Below are positions 26,128 through 34,123 of a stretch of DNA of 64,000 nucleotides, piece by piece (the stretch's first letter is position 1; each line of letters begins with the position of its first letter). The position numbers and the translations under genes are program-made. The notes below the pieces were generated by a model. It saw only the letters and a program-made list of their open reading frames with translations, was not told where the DNA came from and ran no database searches. Source of the stretch: Kribbella sp. VKM Ac-2568 (GTDB lineage: Bacteria; Actinomycetota; Actinomycetes; Propionibacteriales; Kribbellaceae); assembly GCF_004345365.1 (NCBI RefSeq), contig NZ_SLVF01000004.1, forward strand, positions 620,001 through 684,000. Reading direction: 5' to 3'.

Positions 26128-27066
26128 TTACTTCTGAGTGGTGCTGCCCAGTGAGCCGAGGCCCTGGATGAAGTAGCGCTGCGCGGCGAAGAAGATGATC
26201 AGCGGCGGCAGCATGTAGAGCAGGTTGGTGGCCATGTAGTAGCTCCAGTTCGGCGTCTGCCCGGCGAACGGCGAGATGAACGACGCCATCCCGACCGACA
26301 GCGGCCACTTCTCCGAGGAGTACAGGTAGACCAGCGGATTCAGGAAGTCGTTCCAGGACGCCTGGAACGCCAGGATCGCCATCGTGATCCAGGCCGGCCG
26401 GGTCAGCGGCAGCATCACGCTGGTGAAGATCCGGAAGTGCCCGGCGCCGTCGATCTTGGCCGCCTCGTCGATCGAGTACGGGATGGCCAGGAAGTACTGC
26501 CGGGCCAGGAAGATGAACAGCGGGTTGCCGCCGAAGAAGGCCGGCACGATCAGCGGCAGCCAGGTGTCGTACCAGCCGATGCTCTTGTACAGCTGGAACA
26601 GCGGGATCAGGCCGACCACGCCGGGCAGCAGCATGCTGCCGACGAACAGGTAGAACCAGAGCTTGCGGCCGGGGAACCGCAACCGGGCGAGCGCGTAGCC
26701 TGCCATCATCGCGGTCATCACGCCGCCTAGCACGCTGAGCACCGTGATGATGGTGGAGTTCAGCAGCAGCCGCGGGAAGTGGATCGCCTGCGGGCCGTTG
26801 ACGAAGTTGCTCCACTTGAACTCGTGCGGCAGCAACCTCGGCGGCACCTCGAACACCGCGGTCCCGCTCTTCAGGCCGATGGTGATCATCCACAGCAGCG
26901 GGACGACCATCACCGAACTGATGAAGAGCGCGATCACGTACCACGACGCCGTACCGACGGGTCGTCGCCGGCCCGGGGGAGCCGGGCTCTTGGTACTGGT
27001 CTCGGTGAGTGCGGCGGCCTCGGCCGCTCGGGGCGCTTCCGCGGTTTCAGTCGGGAGTGTTGTCAC
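26128..27066 (-). CDS. Sugar ABC transporter permease, MalG type
   Basis: The 312-residue inner-membrane protein has six predicted helices after a cytoplasmic N-terminal tail of about 35 residues. The EAA loop reads SIDEAAKIDGAGHFRIFTSV (about residues 206-225), where the ATPase docks. The GTG start overlaps the end of the MalF-type gene by 20 bases, so the two permeases are coupled. Together they form the channel for the binding protein encoded downstream. The substrate is likely an oligosaccharide. Confidence 0.92.
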   Translation of the reverse strand: MTTLPTETAEAPRAAEAAALTETSTKSPAPPGRRRPVGTASWYVIALFISSVMVVPLLWMITIGLKSGTAVFEVPPRLLPHEFKWSNFVNGPQAIHFPRLLLNSTIITVLSVLGGVMTAMMAGYALARLRFPGRKLWFYLFVGSMLLPGVVGLIPLFQLYKSIGWYDTWLPLIVPAFFGGNPLFIFLARQYFLAIPYSIDEAAKIDGAGHFRIFTSVMLPLTRPAWITMAILAFQASWNDFLNPLVYLYSSEKWPLSVGMASFISPFAGQTPNWSYYMATNLLYMLPPLIIFFAAQRYFIQGLGSLGSTTQK

Positions 27067-27982
27067 TGTAGGTCCAGAGCGAGGAGAACTTCGCGGTCAG
27101 GGCGATCACGGCGATGATCAGGATGAACAGCACCCACACCTGGGCGGAGGCGTACCCGAGCTGGGGAACCCTGCCGAGGTTGGAGAATCCGTTGTTGTAG
27201 ATCGACAGCATCAGCACGCTGGTGCTGAAACCGGGTCCGCCGTTGGTGAGGATCTTCGGCTGGTTGAACGTCTGCAGCGCGGCCGTCGTCTGCAGGATCA
27301 CCTGCAGCAGCATGATCGGGCTGATCATCGGCAGGGTGATCCGGAAGAACACCGAGGACGGCCCCGCGCCGTCGACCCGGGCGGCCTCGTAGAGCTCGGT
27401 CGGCACGGCCTGCAGCGCGGCCAGGAAGATGATCATCGTGCCGCCGACGCCCCACAGCATCACGATCACGATCGAGGGCATCGACATCGCCGGACTCTGC
27501 AGCCAGTTGCTGGTCGGCAGGTGCAGCTTCTCCAGGATCGTGTTCAGCAATCCCACCTGGGGATTGAGGATGAACTTCCAGAGCGTGATGGTCGCGACCG
27601 CGGGCAGCACCACCGGCAGGTAGGCCAGCGTCCTGACGATCCGGACGCCGGCGAAGCGCTGGTTGCAGAACATCGCGAGCGCCAGTCCGATCGCGAGCGA
27701 GAGCGGGACGTAGAGCACCACGAGGTACCCGGTCGCGCGCAACGACGGCCAGAACGCGGGGTCGACGGTGAACAACCGGCGGAAGTTGGCCAGGCCGACG
27801 AAGACCGGATCGGTCAGGCCGTTGTACTTGGTCAGCGCGAGGTAGAACGAGCGGATCAGCGGATACACCACGAACACCGTGAAGCCGATGATCGCGGGCG
27901 CGATGAACAGGTACGCCGCCTTCACGTCCGAGCCCGCGTTCCGGCTCAGCCCACGGCCACCTCTGGGTCCGTCACGATTCAT
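27047..27982 (-). CDS. Sugar ABC transporter permease, MalF type
   Basis: The 311-residue protein has six membrane segments: AAYLFIAPAIIGFTVFVVY opens the first, and the EAA loop is YEAARVDGAGPSSVFFRITL (about 206-225). I place the start at ATG 27982, with GGGAGG nine bases upstream. The longer frame seen beyond it runs antisense through the LacI gene and is not coding. It is the first gene of the operon, and a LacI-type palindrome lies 14 bases before its start. Confidence 0.92.
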   Translation of the reverse strand: MNRDGPRGGRGLSRNAGSDVKAAYLFIAPAIIGFTVFVVYPLIRSFYLALTKYNGLTDPVFVGLANFRRLFTVDPAFWPSLRATGYLVVLYVPLSLAIGLALAMFCNQRFAGVRIVRTLAYLPVVLPAVATITLWKFILNPQVGLLNTILEKLHLPTSNWLQSPAMSMPSIVIVMLWGVGGTMIIFLAALQAVPTELYEAARVDGAGPSSVFFRITLPMISPIMLLQVILQTTAALQTFNQPKILTNGGPGFSTSVLMLSIYNNGFSNLGRVPQLGYASAQVWVLFILIIAVIALTAKFSSLWTYSDNTPD

Positions 27983-27995
27983 CCTGCCTCCCGGA

Positions 27996-28009
27996 TGGTA
28001 ACGTTTCCA
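27996..28009. promoter_or_regulatory. LacI-family operator-like palindrome before the sugar ABC operon
   Basis: TGGTAACGTTTCCA is palindromic except for one pair and has the central CG typical of LacI-family sites. It lies directly upstream of the MalF-type gene. A related site occurs 56 bases further, inside the regulator's first codons. Confidence 0.7.
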
Positions 28010-28060
28010 ACGGGTTATTGTTGTGTGACGATGCCGTGTCGGGAGAGAGAAGTCAACCCT

Positions 28061-29122
28061 GTGTCCGAAACGTTTCCAAGACAGCCGGAGCCCAGCCGCC
28101 CGACGATGATCGACGTGGCCAAGCGCGCCGGAGTGGGACTCGGCACGGTGTCCCGGGTGGTCAACGGCGGCGCGGGTGTGCGGGACGAGACCGCGAGCCG
28201 GGTGCGCGCCGCGATCGACGCGCTGGGCTTCCAGCGCAACGAGGTCGCCCGCGCGCTCCGGCCCGGGAAGAAGTCGTCCAGCCTGGCGCTGGTGCTCGGC
28301 GACCTGACCAACCCGTTCTTCGCGACGATCGCGAAGTCGTCGCTCGAGGTGGCCGGTCAGGTCGGCTTCGCGGTGGTGCTCGGCAGCGTTGACGAGGATC
28401 CCGAAGGGGAGAAGCGCGCGATCCAGGAACTGGTCGGCCGGCAGGTGGCCGGCCTGATGATCGTGCCGGACCAGGGGGACCATTCGTTCCTCGCGAGCGC
28501 CGGGGTGCCGGTGGTCTTCGTGGACCGGCCCGCGCACGGGATCGATGCCGACATCGTGATGGTCGACAACGAAGGCGGTGGTCGGCTCGCCGCGGAACAC
28601 CTTCTCCAGCAGGGACATGAGCGCATCGCGATCCTGCTCGCCCCGTCGTACTACACCACCGGCCGGCGGTTGCGCGGCTATCGCCGGGCTTATCGCTCGG
28701 CCGGACTCGACGTGGACGAGAGCCTCGTCGTTCAGCTGCCGGAAGGTAACGCCGAGGCTGCCGAGAAGGCGACTCGCGAGCTGATGCACCGCCCCGATCC
28801 GCCGACCGCGTTCTTTGCCTCGACCAACTTTCTCACCGAGGGCGTACTGCGTGCCCTGCGCGAGGTGGACGCAGAGCCGGCGGTGGTCGGGTTCGACGAC
28901 TTCCGGCTGGCCGACATGCTCCCGACCCCGGTGACGGTCGTTGCCTCCGACATCGCCGAGCTCGGCCGGACCGCGGCCCGCCTGCTGCTTGACCGGACCT
29001 CCGGCACCGACACCCGGCCGCCGCAGCGCATCGTGCTTCCGTGCGCGCTGATCCAGCGAGGCTCGGGAGAGCGCCCGCCTTCTGCTGGGAAGAGAATCAA
29101 AGCTGAGCCGGCGGGGGAGTAG
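28061..29122 (+). CDS. LacI-family regulator of the sugar ABC operon
   Basis: The 353-residue protein has the LacI helix-turn-helix and hinge (TMIDVAKRAGVGLGTVSRVVNG, about residues 12-34, then LRPGKKSSSLALVLGDL) and a periplasmic-binding-protein-like sugar domain (FFATIAKSSLEVA, MIVPDQGDH, VVFVDRPAHG, VVGFDDFRLADML). It is divergent from the sugar ABC genes and likely represses them until a sugar binds. I prefer GTG 28061; an in-frame ATG at 28031 would add ten residues. The operator-like sequence CCGAAACGTTTCCA covers codons 2-6, so autoregulation by a road-block is possible. Confidence 0.92.
   Translation: MSETFPRQPEPSRPTMIDVAKRAGVGLGTVSRVVNGGAGVRDETASRVRAAIDALGFQRNEVARALRPGKKSSSLALVLGDLTNPFFATIAKSSLEVAGQVGFAVVLGSVDEDPEGEKRAIQELVGRQVAGLMIVPDQGDHSFLASAGVPVVFVDRPAHGIDADIVMVDNEGGGRLAAEHLLQQGHERIAILLAPSYYTTGRRLRGYRRAYRSAGLDVDESLVVQLPEGNAEAAEKATRELMHRPDPPTAFFASTNFLTEGVLRALREVDAEPAVVGFDDFRLADMLPTPVTVVASDIAELGRTAARLLLDRTSGTDTRPPQRIVLPCALIQRGSGERPPSAGKRIKAEPAGE
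28065..28078. promoter_or_regulatory. Second LacI-type palindrome, inside the lacI-like gene start
   Basis: CCGAAACGTTTCCA has a perfect ten-base core GAAACGTTTC. It matches the operator at 27996-28009 at 11 of 14 positions. Binding here would affect the regulator's own expression, or allow looping between the two sites. Confidence 0.6.
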
Positions 29123-29136
29123 GTAGCGTCGGCCAG

Positions 29137-29901
29137 GTGATCAGCCTCGTCGATGACCTCCCGGTGTACTACGAGTCGTACGGCGAAGGCCGTCCGATCG
29201 TCTTCCTGCCCGGCTGGGGGAACGCGAACGGCGAAGGACGCGACGTCCACGAGCCGGTCTTCGAGACACACCCCGACTGGCGGCGGATCTACGTCGACCC
29301 ACCGGGCACCGGCAACACCCCTTCGCACGACCGGATCAAGAACCAGGACGACATGCTCGGCGTCCTAGCCCGGGTGGTCGACGACCTGGTCGGCGGTGAA
29401 CCCTTCGCGCTCGCCGGTACTTCGGCCGGTGGACTCCACGCCCGCGGCATCATCCACCGCGACCCGTCGCGCATCCTGGGCCTACTCCTGCGAGTGCCCG
29501 GTGTCATCGTGGATCGAGATCGGCGCACGCTTCCGGAGTACAGGCCGATGCCTGATGGCTTTGTCGAGGCGCATCGGGAGAAGCAGGAGAGGTACTACCT
29601 GCCGGCCGAGGAACAGGCCGACCTCGACTTCCTCGGCGCGATCCAGCGCAACGGTTATGCCTTGAGTGTCGAGCCGTCCGCGCGGTTGGAAGCCCCGACG
29701 CTGATCGTTACCGGTCGGCAGGACACCATCACGGGCTACGCCGATGCGTGGCCGCTGCTCGACGACTACCCGCGGGCCACGTACGCAGTACTGGATCGGG
29801 CCGACCACGACCTGCCGATCCAGAACGACACGCTCTATCGGGCCTTGGTGTCCGACTGGCTCGACCGGATGGAGGAGCTGGCAAAGCACCCGGGCGCTTG
29901 A
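29137..29901 (+). CDS. Alpha/beta hydrolase
   Basis: The 254-residue hydrolase has the nucleophile elbow GTSAGG (Ser near residue 93), an early FLPGWGNANGEGRD oxyanion region, an acid in VTGRQDTITGY (Asp near 195) and a His in RADHDLPIQN (near 226). The family covers esterases, lactonases and epoxide hydrolases, so no substrate can be named. The GTG start is preceded by TAGCGT at a 7-nt gap. It is 14 bases after the LacI gene but has its own promoter. Confidence 0.88.
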   Translation: MISLVDDLPVYYESYGEGRPIVFLPGWGNANGEGRDVHEPVFETHPDWRRIYVDPPGTGNTPSHDRIKNQDDMLGVLARVVDDLVGGEPFALAGTSAGGLHARGIIHRDPSRILGLLLRVPGVIVDRDRRTLPEYRPMPDGFVEAHREKQERYYLPAEEQADLDFLGAIQRNGYALSVEPSARLEAPTLIVTGRQDTITGYADAWPLLDDYPRATYAVLDRADHDLPIQNDTLYRALVSDWLDRMEELAKHPGA

Positions 29902-29925
29902 GGGGCGGTCGCACCCGGGTGCTTT
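29883..29925 (+). terminator. Candidate terminator overlapping the hydrolase stop
   Basis: A 12-bp perfect stem pairs AAAGCACCCGGG (29883-29894) with CCCGGGTGCTTT (29914-29925), with a 19-base loop that includes the stop codon. The right arm ends in a short T run, so an intrinsic terminator is plausible. Confidence 0.55.
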
Positions 29926-29963
29926 CTGTGTTCATCAGCCCCCGTGCCTAGGGCTGATGGGGA

Positions 29964-30659
29964 TCAGAAGTTCGGCCAGGCCCAGCCGAGGTAGCTGGAG
30001 AAGTACGGGAGTTTGGCCAGGCCGATCTTGCCGCCGACGCTGGTGGCCCAGAAGTAGCCGTCACCACGGGCGACCCCGACGTGCCCGTACGGCGCGGCGA
30101 GGTCCCAGAAGACGAGGGCTCCCTTGGGCGGGTTGAGGTCGCCGCGGTGGGCGACCCCGCGGGCCACGGCGTCGTTCCAGTCCGCTTTGGCCGAGGGCCA
30201 GATGGCGGTCTTGCCGTAGGAGTTCTCGGCCGCCATCTCGCAGTAGCCCTGGAACGCGGTGGACCCGTTGCGGGCGGCGTACCAGGCGATGGCCTTGTCG
30301 GCGCGCGGGTTGGAGGTGCAGAGCGGCGCGACCAGGCCGCTGCTGCCGGTGTTGACGTAGGAGTCGGAGATGAAGCCCTTGCCGGGCACGTGGTCCCAGA
30401 TCAGGCTGCGGCCGTACTTGCCGGTGACGGGTTCGCCGTAGAGCTGGCAGTCGATCTCGACGGGGCCGTTCGGCTGGGTGCCGACGGCGCTGAAACTGGT
30501 CGCGTTGCCGGAGCGAATGGTCACTCCGAGTCCGCTGTCGGTGACGACGGTGCCGGTGGCGGCGTGTGCGGGCAGGGCCGCGCCGCCGGCCACGGCGAGG
30601 CCGCCGAGCAGGGTGGTGGCGGTGAGTCTGGCGACGGTACGGAGAAGGGCGGTCCGCAT
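29964..30659 (-). CDS. Secreted SH3b + CHAP/NlpC-like protein
   Basis: The 231-residue exported protein has a clear signal peptide (MRTALLRTVARLTATTLLGG, cleavage near AHA at 31-33). Next comes an SH3b-like stretch (about 35-95, GVTIRSGNATSFSAVG) and a C-terminal region with a conserved Cys in GYCEMAAENSYG, PKGALVFWD and a His in YGHVGVARGDGYFWAT. These are the Cys/His blocks of CHAP/NlpC-P60-like hydrolases. Cell-wall peptide or amide cleavage is therefore likely but not proven. It is divergent from an HTH-NBR1 regulator-like gene, which may control it. Confidence 0.72.
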   Translation of the reverse strand: MRTALLRTVARLTATTLLGGLAVAGGAALPAHAATGTVVTDSGLGVTIRSGNATSFSAVGTQPNGPVEIDCQLYGEPVTGKYGRSLIWDHVPGKGFISDSYVNTGSSGLVAPLCTSNPRADKAIAWYAARNGSTAFQGYCEMAAENSYGKTAIWPSAKADWNDAVARGVAHRGDLNPPKGALVFWDLAAPYGHVGVARGDGYFWATSVGGKIGLAKLPYFSSYLGWAWPNF

Positions 30660-30711
30660 GATGTCTGTTCCTTTTCGCTCGGAGAGGGGCGGGTCCTTGG
30701 CGATCTGGCAC

Positions 30712-30802
30712 TACTCGCCAGAGAATCAGAGGGTCATCGTGTTGTCGCAGTGGGCAACGAAAGCGAGTAACCATCAGCAGGTAGTCTCAGTGAACGAGTA
30801 AC
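30712..30802. repeat. Repeated CGAGTAAC elements between divergent genes
   Basis: CGAGTAAC occurs at 30764-30771 and 30795-30802, 31 bases (about three helical turns) apart. The inverted half TACTCG is at 30712-30717. They lie between the secreted hydrolase-like gene and the HTH-NBR1 gene, so they are candidate binding sites for the latter. Confidence 0.4.
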
Positions 30803-30817
30803 GCTGGGGAGTTCGCC

Positions 30818-31510
30818 GTGAGGCCAGCACAGGCGCGGTACGTGATCGGCTGCCGGATGCGGGAGTTACGCGAGGCTGCGGGGGTGCCGCTGACCCGCGC
30901 GGCGGCCCTGTCCGGCTGGGACAAGGGCCATCTGTCCCGGGTCGAACGAGGCCACACGAAGCCCAGCCGCGAACTGATCGAGTGGTACGACGACTCCTTC
31001 GGCGCGGGCAGTGCCCTGGTCAACCAACTGGTGGAGCTCGACGCGGCCGTGCGAGCGGGCAAGGACATGTCGATGCGCGACCTGCGCCGGAGGGATCCGG
31101 TGCATCACCCCGTCCTGCTGGGCGGGTCGGTGCCGGCAGACCACCATCCGGAGGACCGGGCCGAGCTCGCGGGGGAGACCATGCCCGACGGGACCCAGGT
31201 GTGCCGGGACCAGGAGTTCGAGAAGACCTGGGAGCTCCGCAACAGCGGCGAACGCCCCTGGCACGGCCGGTGGCTGACCCGGCAGGGCGCGGCCGGTGCC
31301 CCCGGCTGGTTGCGATCGCCGGCTCGCGCGAGGATTCCGGACGCCGTACCGGGCGAGGTGGTGACGGTCCGGATGAGGCTGCAGGCGCCGCCCCAGGTAG
31401 GGGCCTCGACCGCCTATTTCAAGATCACTGACGACGCGGGGCGGCTCTATTACCCGGGACTGGAGTCCCCTCCGGTCTACTGCACCATCTTCACTGTTTA
31501 CGAGTTGTAG
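30818..31510 (+). CDS. HTH (XRE)-NBR1-Ig-like fusion protein
   Basis: The 230-residue protein joins an N-terminal XRE helix-turn-helix (about residues 6-62: MRELREAAGVPLTRAAALSG, then KGHLSRVERGHTKPS) to a C-terminal domain (about 110-228) that looks like the immunoglobulin-like fold of eukaryotic NBR1. Supporting motifs are MPDGTQVCRDQEFEKTWELRNSGERPW, PGEVVTVRMRLQAPPQVG and TAYFKITDDAGRLYYPG. Such HTH-NBR1 proteins occur in actinobacteria and their function is unknown to me. No membrane segment is seen. GTG start with GGGGA seven bases before. It is divergent from the secreted hydrolase-like gene. Confidence 0.82.
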   Translation: MRPAQARYVIGCRMRELREAAGVPLTRAAALSGWDKGHLSRVERGHTKPSRELIEWYDDSFGAGSALVNQLVELDAAVRAGKDMSMRDLRRRDPVHHPVLLGGSVPADHHPEDRAELAGETMPDGTQVCRDQEFEKTWELRNSGERPWHGRWLTRQGAAGAPGWLRSPARARIPDAVPGEVVTVRMRLQAPPQVGASTAYFKITDDAGRLYYPGLESPPVYCTIFTVYEL

Positions 31511-31613
31511 TCGCGGGTTTGCCCTTGACGTCGGCCTGAGGCCTGGAAGCCGATCCTTCCGGCGTCATAGGTTGCAGCATCCTGTCCGCCTGCAATGACA
31601 CAGGGGTTGCACT

Positions 31614-33482
31614 GTGACGAAACCTCGCATGCTCGCGATGGCAGCCGCCCTCGCCTTGGTAGTTCCCTTGCTGGCCGCCACCACGGCCTCGGCGGCCGCT
31701 CCGAAGGATCCGCCGACGCCCTCCATCCCGCAGCGGTACCTCGACCAGCCGATCACCTGGTCGGTCTGCTCGTTCGATGCCGCGGTCAAGCGGCTCTACC
31801 CACAGGCGCCCACCACCAACTGCGCCAAGGTCAAGGTGCCGATGGACTGGGCCAACCCGGACGCGCATCCGGACGTCCAGGTCGCCATCGCCTACAGCCA
31901 GGCCACCGGCACCTCCAAGGGCCTGATGACCACCAACCCGGGTGGCCCGGGTGGCGCAGGCCTCTCGCTCTCGGCCGCACTGGCCGTGGACAAGCCGCAG
32001 CTGTTCAGCGACTTCGACCTGGTGGGCTTCGACCCACGCGGTTTCGGCGCCAGTACCCCGCTGCAGTGCATCACCACCGCCGAGGCGCTCAACGCGCTGC
32101 CGGTGACGCCGGACTACAAGGAGCGGACCAAGCTGACCCACAAGGTCGAGGTGGCCGAGGCCAAGCTGCAGGCCGACGCCTGCGCCGCGACCGAGTTCGG
32201 CCAGTTCGTCAGCAGCCAGCAGACCGTGTACGACATGGACTTCATCCGGGCCCTCTTCAAGGCCCGTCAGCTGAACTTCATCGGCTACAGCTACGGCACC
32301 TGGCTCGGCGGCTGGTACGCCGACACCTACCCGTCGAAGGTCGGCCGGTTCGTGCTCGACTCGAACATGGACTGGACCCACACCCAGTGGGACAACGTGA
32401 ACTTCGACCCGTTCTCCGGCCAGCGCCGCCGCGACACCCAACTGTTCCCCTGGATCGCCCGGCACGCCGACCAGATCACCGGTCTCGGCGGGACGCCGGC
32501 CCAGGTGACCGCGCGCTACAACGGCATCCGCGCGTCGCTGACCACGCTGGTCAAGGCCGGCGAGAGCTCGGTCCGCGGTGACAACCTCGACGGCCTGATC
32601 TACAGCGCGATCTACGGCAACACCCGGTTCATCCGGGCGACGCTCGACATCCTGGTGCACGACGAGTTCACCAAGGACCCGTCGGACTCGGGCGAGGTCG
32701 AGCTCGCGCACGTCGACCGGGCCTGGGCGCGGCTCGCCCCGAACCTGCAGGCGTACGACACGCTGGCCGCGCTGCGCGCCCGGTACGGCGTCTCGGCGGC
32801 CGCGTCGCCTGCCCCGTCGCCGGCCACTGTCGCCGCGGCGAAGGTGGACTCGCTGAAGGACGTGATGGCGGATGCCCGGGCCGAGGCGGCCACGGCCACC
32901 TCGGGCGACCAGCCGGTGAACCTGGGCGCGATCGGTACCACGGTCCGCTGCAACGACACCGCCTGGAACAAGGACCCCAACTTCTACCTCGACGAAGCCG
33001 ACCGGATGGCCAAGAAGTACAGCTTCTTCGGCTACATGAACGGCGTCCCGATGTGTGCGTTCTGGAACTACGCCCCGCAGGACCGGAAGCTGGATCTGAA
33101 GGGATCGCCGCGGATGCTGATCATCCAGGGCGAGCTCGACCCGGCCACGGCGTACGAGGGATCGCTGCGGACTCACAACGACACCAAGCAGGCCACCCGG
33201 TTCGTCGCGATCGACGACGAGGGCCAGCACGGCCAGTACGTCGGCTCGGCGTCGTCGTGCGCCGAGGCGATCGGTGACAGGTTCGTCTTCACCGGTGAGC
33301 TGCCGGGCAAGGACCAGGTCTGCGGGACCACGCCGCTGCCGGAGGAACTGTCGGTCTACCCGGTCAAGGGCCCGGTGGACGGCAAGGCGGTGCCGCTGCC
33401 GAAGTCCAAGGCGGGCAGCGCCAGGACGAACCCGATGCTCCAGCAGGCGCTGGACACGGTCGCGGCCACCTCGCTGCGCTAG
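31614..33482 (+). CDS. Secreted alpha/beta hydrolase, tripeptidyl aminopeptidase-like
   Basis: The 622-residue protein has a Sec signal peptide (cleavage near ASA, residue 25). The hydrolase core includes NPGGPGGAG (oxyanion, about 104-112), the nucleophile elbow GYSYGTW (Ser about 226) and a C-terminal TAP-like domain with IQGELDPATAY (Asp) and DDEGQHGQYVG (His). Several Cys (VCSFDA, NCAKV, DACAAT, MCAFW) point to disulfides, as expected outside the cell. Known relatives remove tripeptides from secreted proteins or degrade peptides for nutrition. GTG start; no strong ribosome site. Confidence 0.88.
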   Translation: MTKPRMLAMAAALALVVPLLAATTASAAAPKDPPTPSIPQRYLDQPITWSVCSFDAAVKRLYPQAPTTNCAKVKVPMDWANPDAHPDVQVAIAYSQATGTSKGLMTTNPGGPGGAGLSLSAALAVDKPQLFSDFDLVGFDPRGFGASTPLQCITTAEALNALPVTPDYKERTKLTHKVEVAEAKLQADACAATEFGQFVSSQQTVYDMDFIRALFKARQLNFIGYSYGTWLGGWYADTYPSKVGRFVLDSNMDWTHTQWDNVNFDPFSGQRRRDTQLFPWIARHADQITGLGGTPAQVTARYNGIRASLTTLVKAGESSVRGDNLDGLIYSAIYGNTRFIRATLDILVHDEFTKDPSDSGEVELAHVDRAWARLAPNLQAYDTLAALRARYGVSAAASPAPSPATVAAAKVDSLKDVMADARAEAATATSGDQPVNLGAIGTTVRCNDTAWNKDPNFYLDEADRMAKKYSFFGYMNGVPMCAFWNYAPQDRKLDLKGSPRMLIIQGELDPATAYEGSLRTHNDTKQATRFVAIDDEGQHGQYVGSASSCAEAIGDRFVFTGELPGKDQVCGTTPLPEELSVYPVKGPVDGKAVPLPKSKAGSARTNPMLQQALDTVAATSLR

Positions 33483-33510
33483 TTAGTTCCACTCGACAGT
33501 CGGGGGGCCA

Positions 33511-34026
33511 TCAGGCCCTTCGGCTGTCCTCCTCGTCCAGCCGGGCGTCGATCTCGGCCTTGCGCTTCACCCAGCGCTCGCTCAGGCCCTCGACCTCTTC
33601 CTGGATGAACTCGATGAAGCCGATCGTGGCCCGGATCCGGCGGTCCGACGCGGTACCGGGGCGGGTCACCAGCAGCATCTGCTGGAGGATGTCCTCCCAG
33701 CGGGACAGGCCCCGGTCCTGGCTCATCATGGACTCGTGCCAGAAGTCCTCCTGCACCACGTAGACGTCGCGCCGGCTGCCCGGCTCGCGTTCCCGGGTGG
33801 CCAGCCGTAGCTGCATCAGGTAGTTGACCGCGCCGGAGATGGCGGCCGGGCTGGCCTTCAGCCGCTCGGAGAGCTCGGCGGCGGTGAGACGGCCTTCCTC
33901 GCTGGCCAGGATGGCGGCGAAGGCTCGGGCGGACATCCGCGGCCAGCCGGTCTCGGCCAGCACGTTGCCGAACTGCTCGGCATACCGCTGGACCGCCTCG
34001 TCGTCTCGTTGTCCGGGTGCGCTCAC
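33511..34026 (-). CDS. GbsR/MarR-type regulator divergent from an ABC exporter
   Basis: The 171-residue protein has a winged helix (about residues 30-90: AFAAILASEEGRLTAAELSE, then LKASPAAISGAVNYLMQLRL and the wing REREPGSRRDVYVVQ) and a helical dimer region at the C-terminus (IEFIQEEVEGLSERW). This pattern is common for regulators of drug-efflux ABC genes. It is divergent from such an exporter, and an inverted repeat lies over the exporter's promoter. The likely role is repression of the exporter. The ligand is unknown. Confidence 0.85.
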   Translation of the reverse strand: MSAPGQRDDEAVQRYAEQFGNVLAETGWPRMSARAFAAILASEEGRLTAAELSERLKASPAAISGAVNYLMQLRLATREREPGSRRDVYVVQEDFWHESMMSQDRGLSRWEDILQQMLLVTRPGTASDRRIRATIGFIEFIQEEVEGLSERWVKRKAEIDARLDEEDSRRA

Positions 34027-34083
34027 CGCCCCATCATCTCCTCTGCGTCAGCGAAAAACCTGCGGTGTGAGAATCGTGTTAGC

Positions 34084-34116
34084 AAGATTCACAATCTTCT
34101 GAATGAAGTGTACGTT
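34084..34116. promoter_or_regulatory. Operator-like inverted repeat over the ABC exporter promoter
   Basis: AAGATT-CAC-AATCTT (34084-34098) is a perfect inverted repeat. It overlaps TTCACA (34088-34093), which forms a promoter with TACGTT (34111-34116) at a 17-base spacing. The ABC ATPase ATG follows after seven bases. A protein bound here would cover the -35 element. Confidence 0.7.
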
Positions 34117-34123
34117 ATGAATC

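Noticed and set aside
24273..26171. A 632-codon + strand frame
   Set aside because: It runs through the end of egtD out of frame and antisense through the binding-protein gene; no domain is visible.
26744..28060. Long upstream extension of the LacI reading frame
   Set aside because: It is antisense to the two permease genes; the helix-turn-helix begins only after 28061, where a start codon exists.
27983..28789. Long upstream extension of the MalF-type permease frame
   Set aside because: It is antisense to the LacI gene; ATG 27982 has a strong ribosome site and begins the normal N-terminus.
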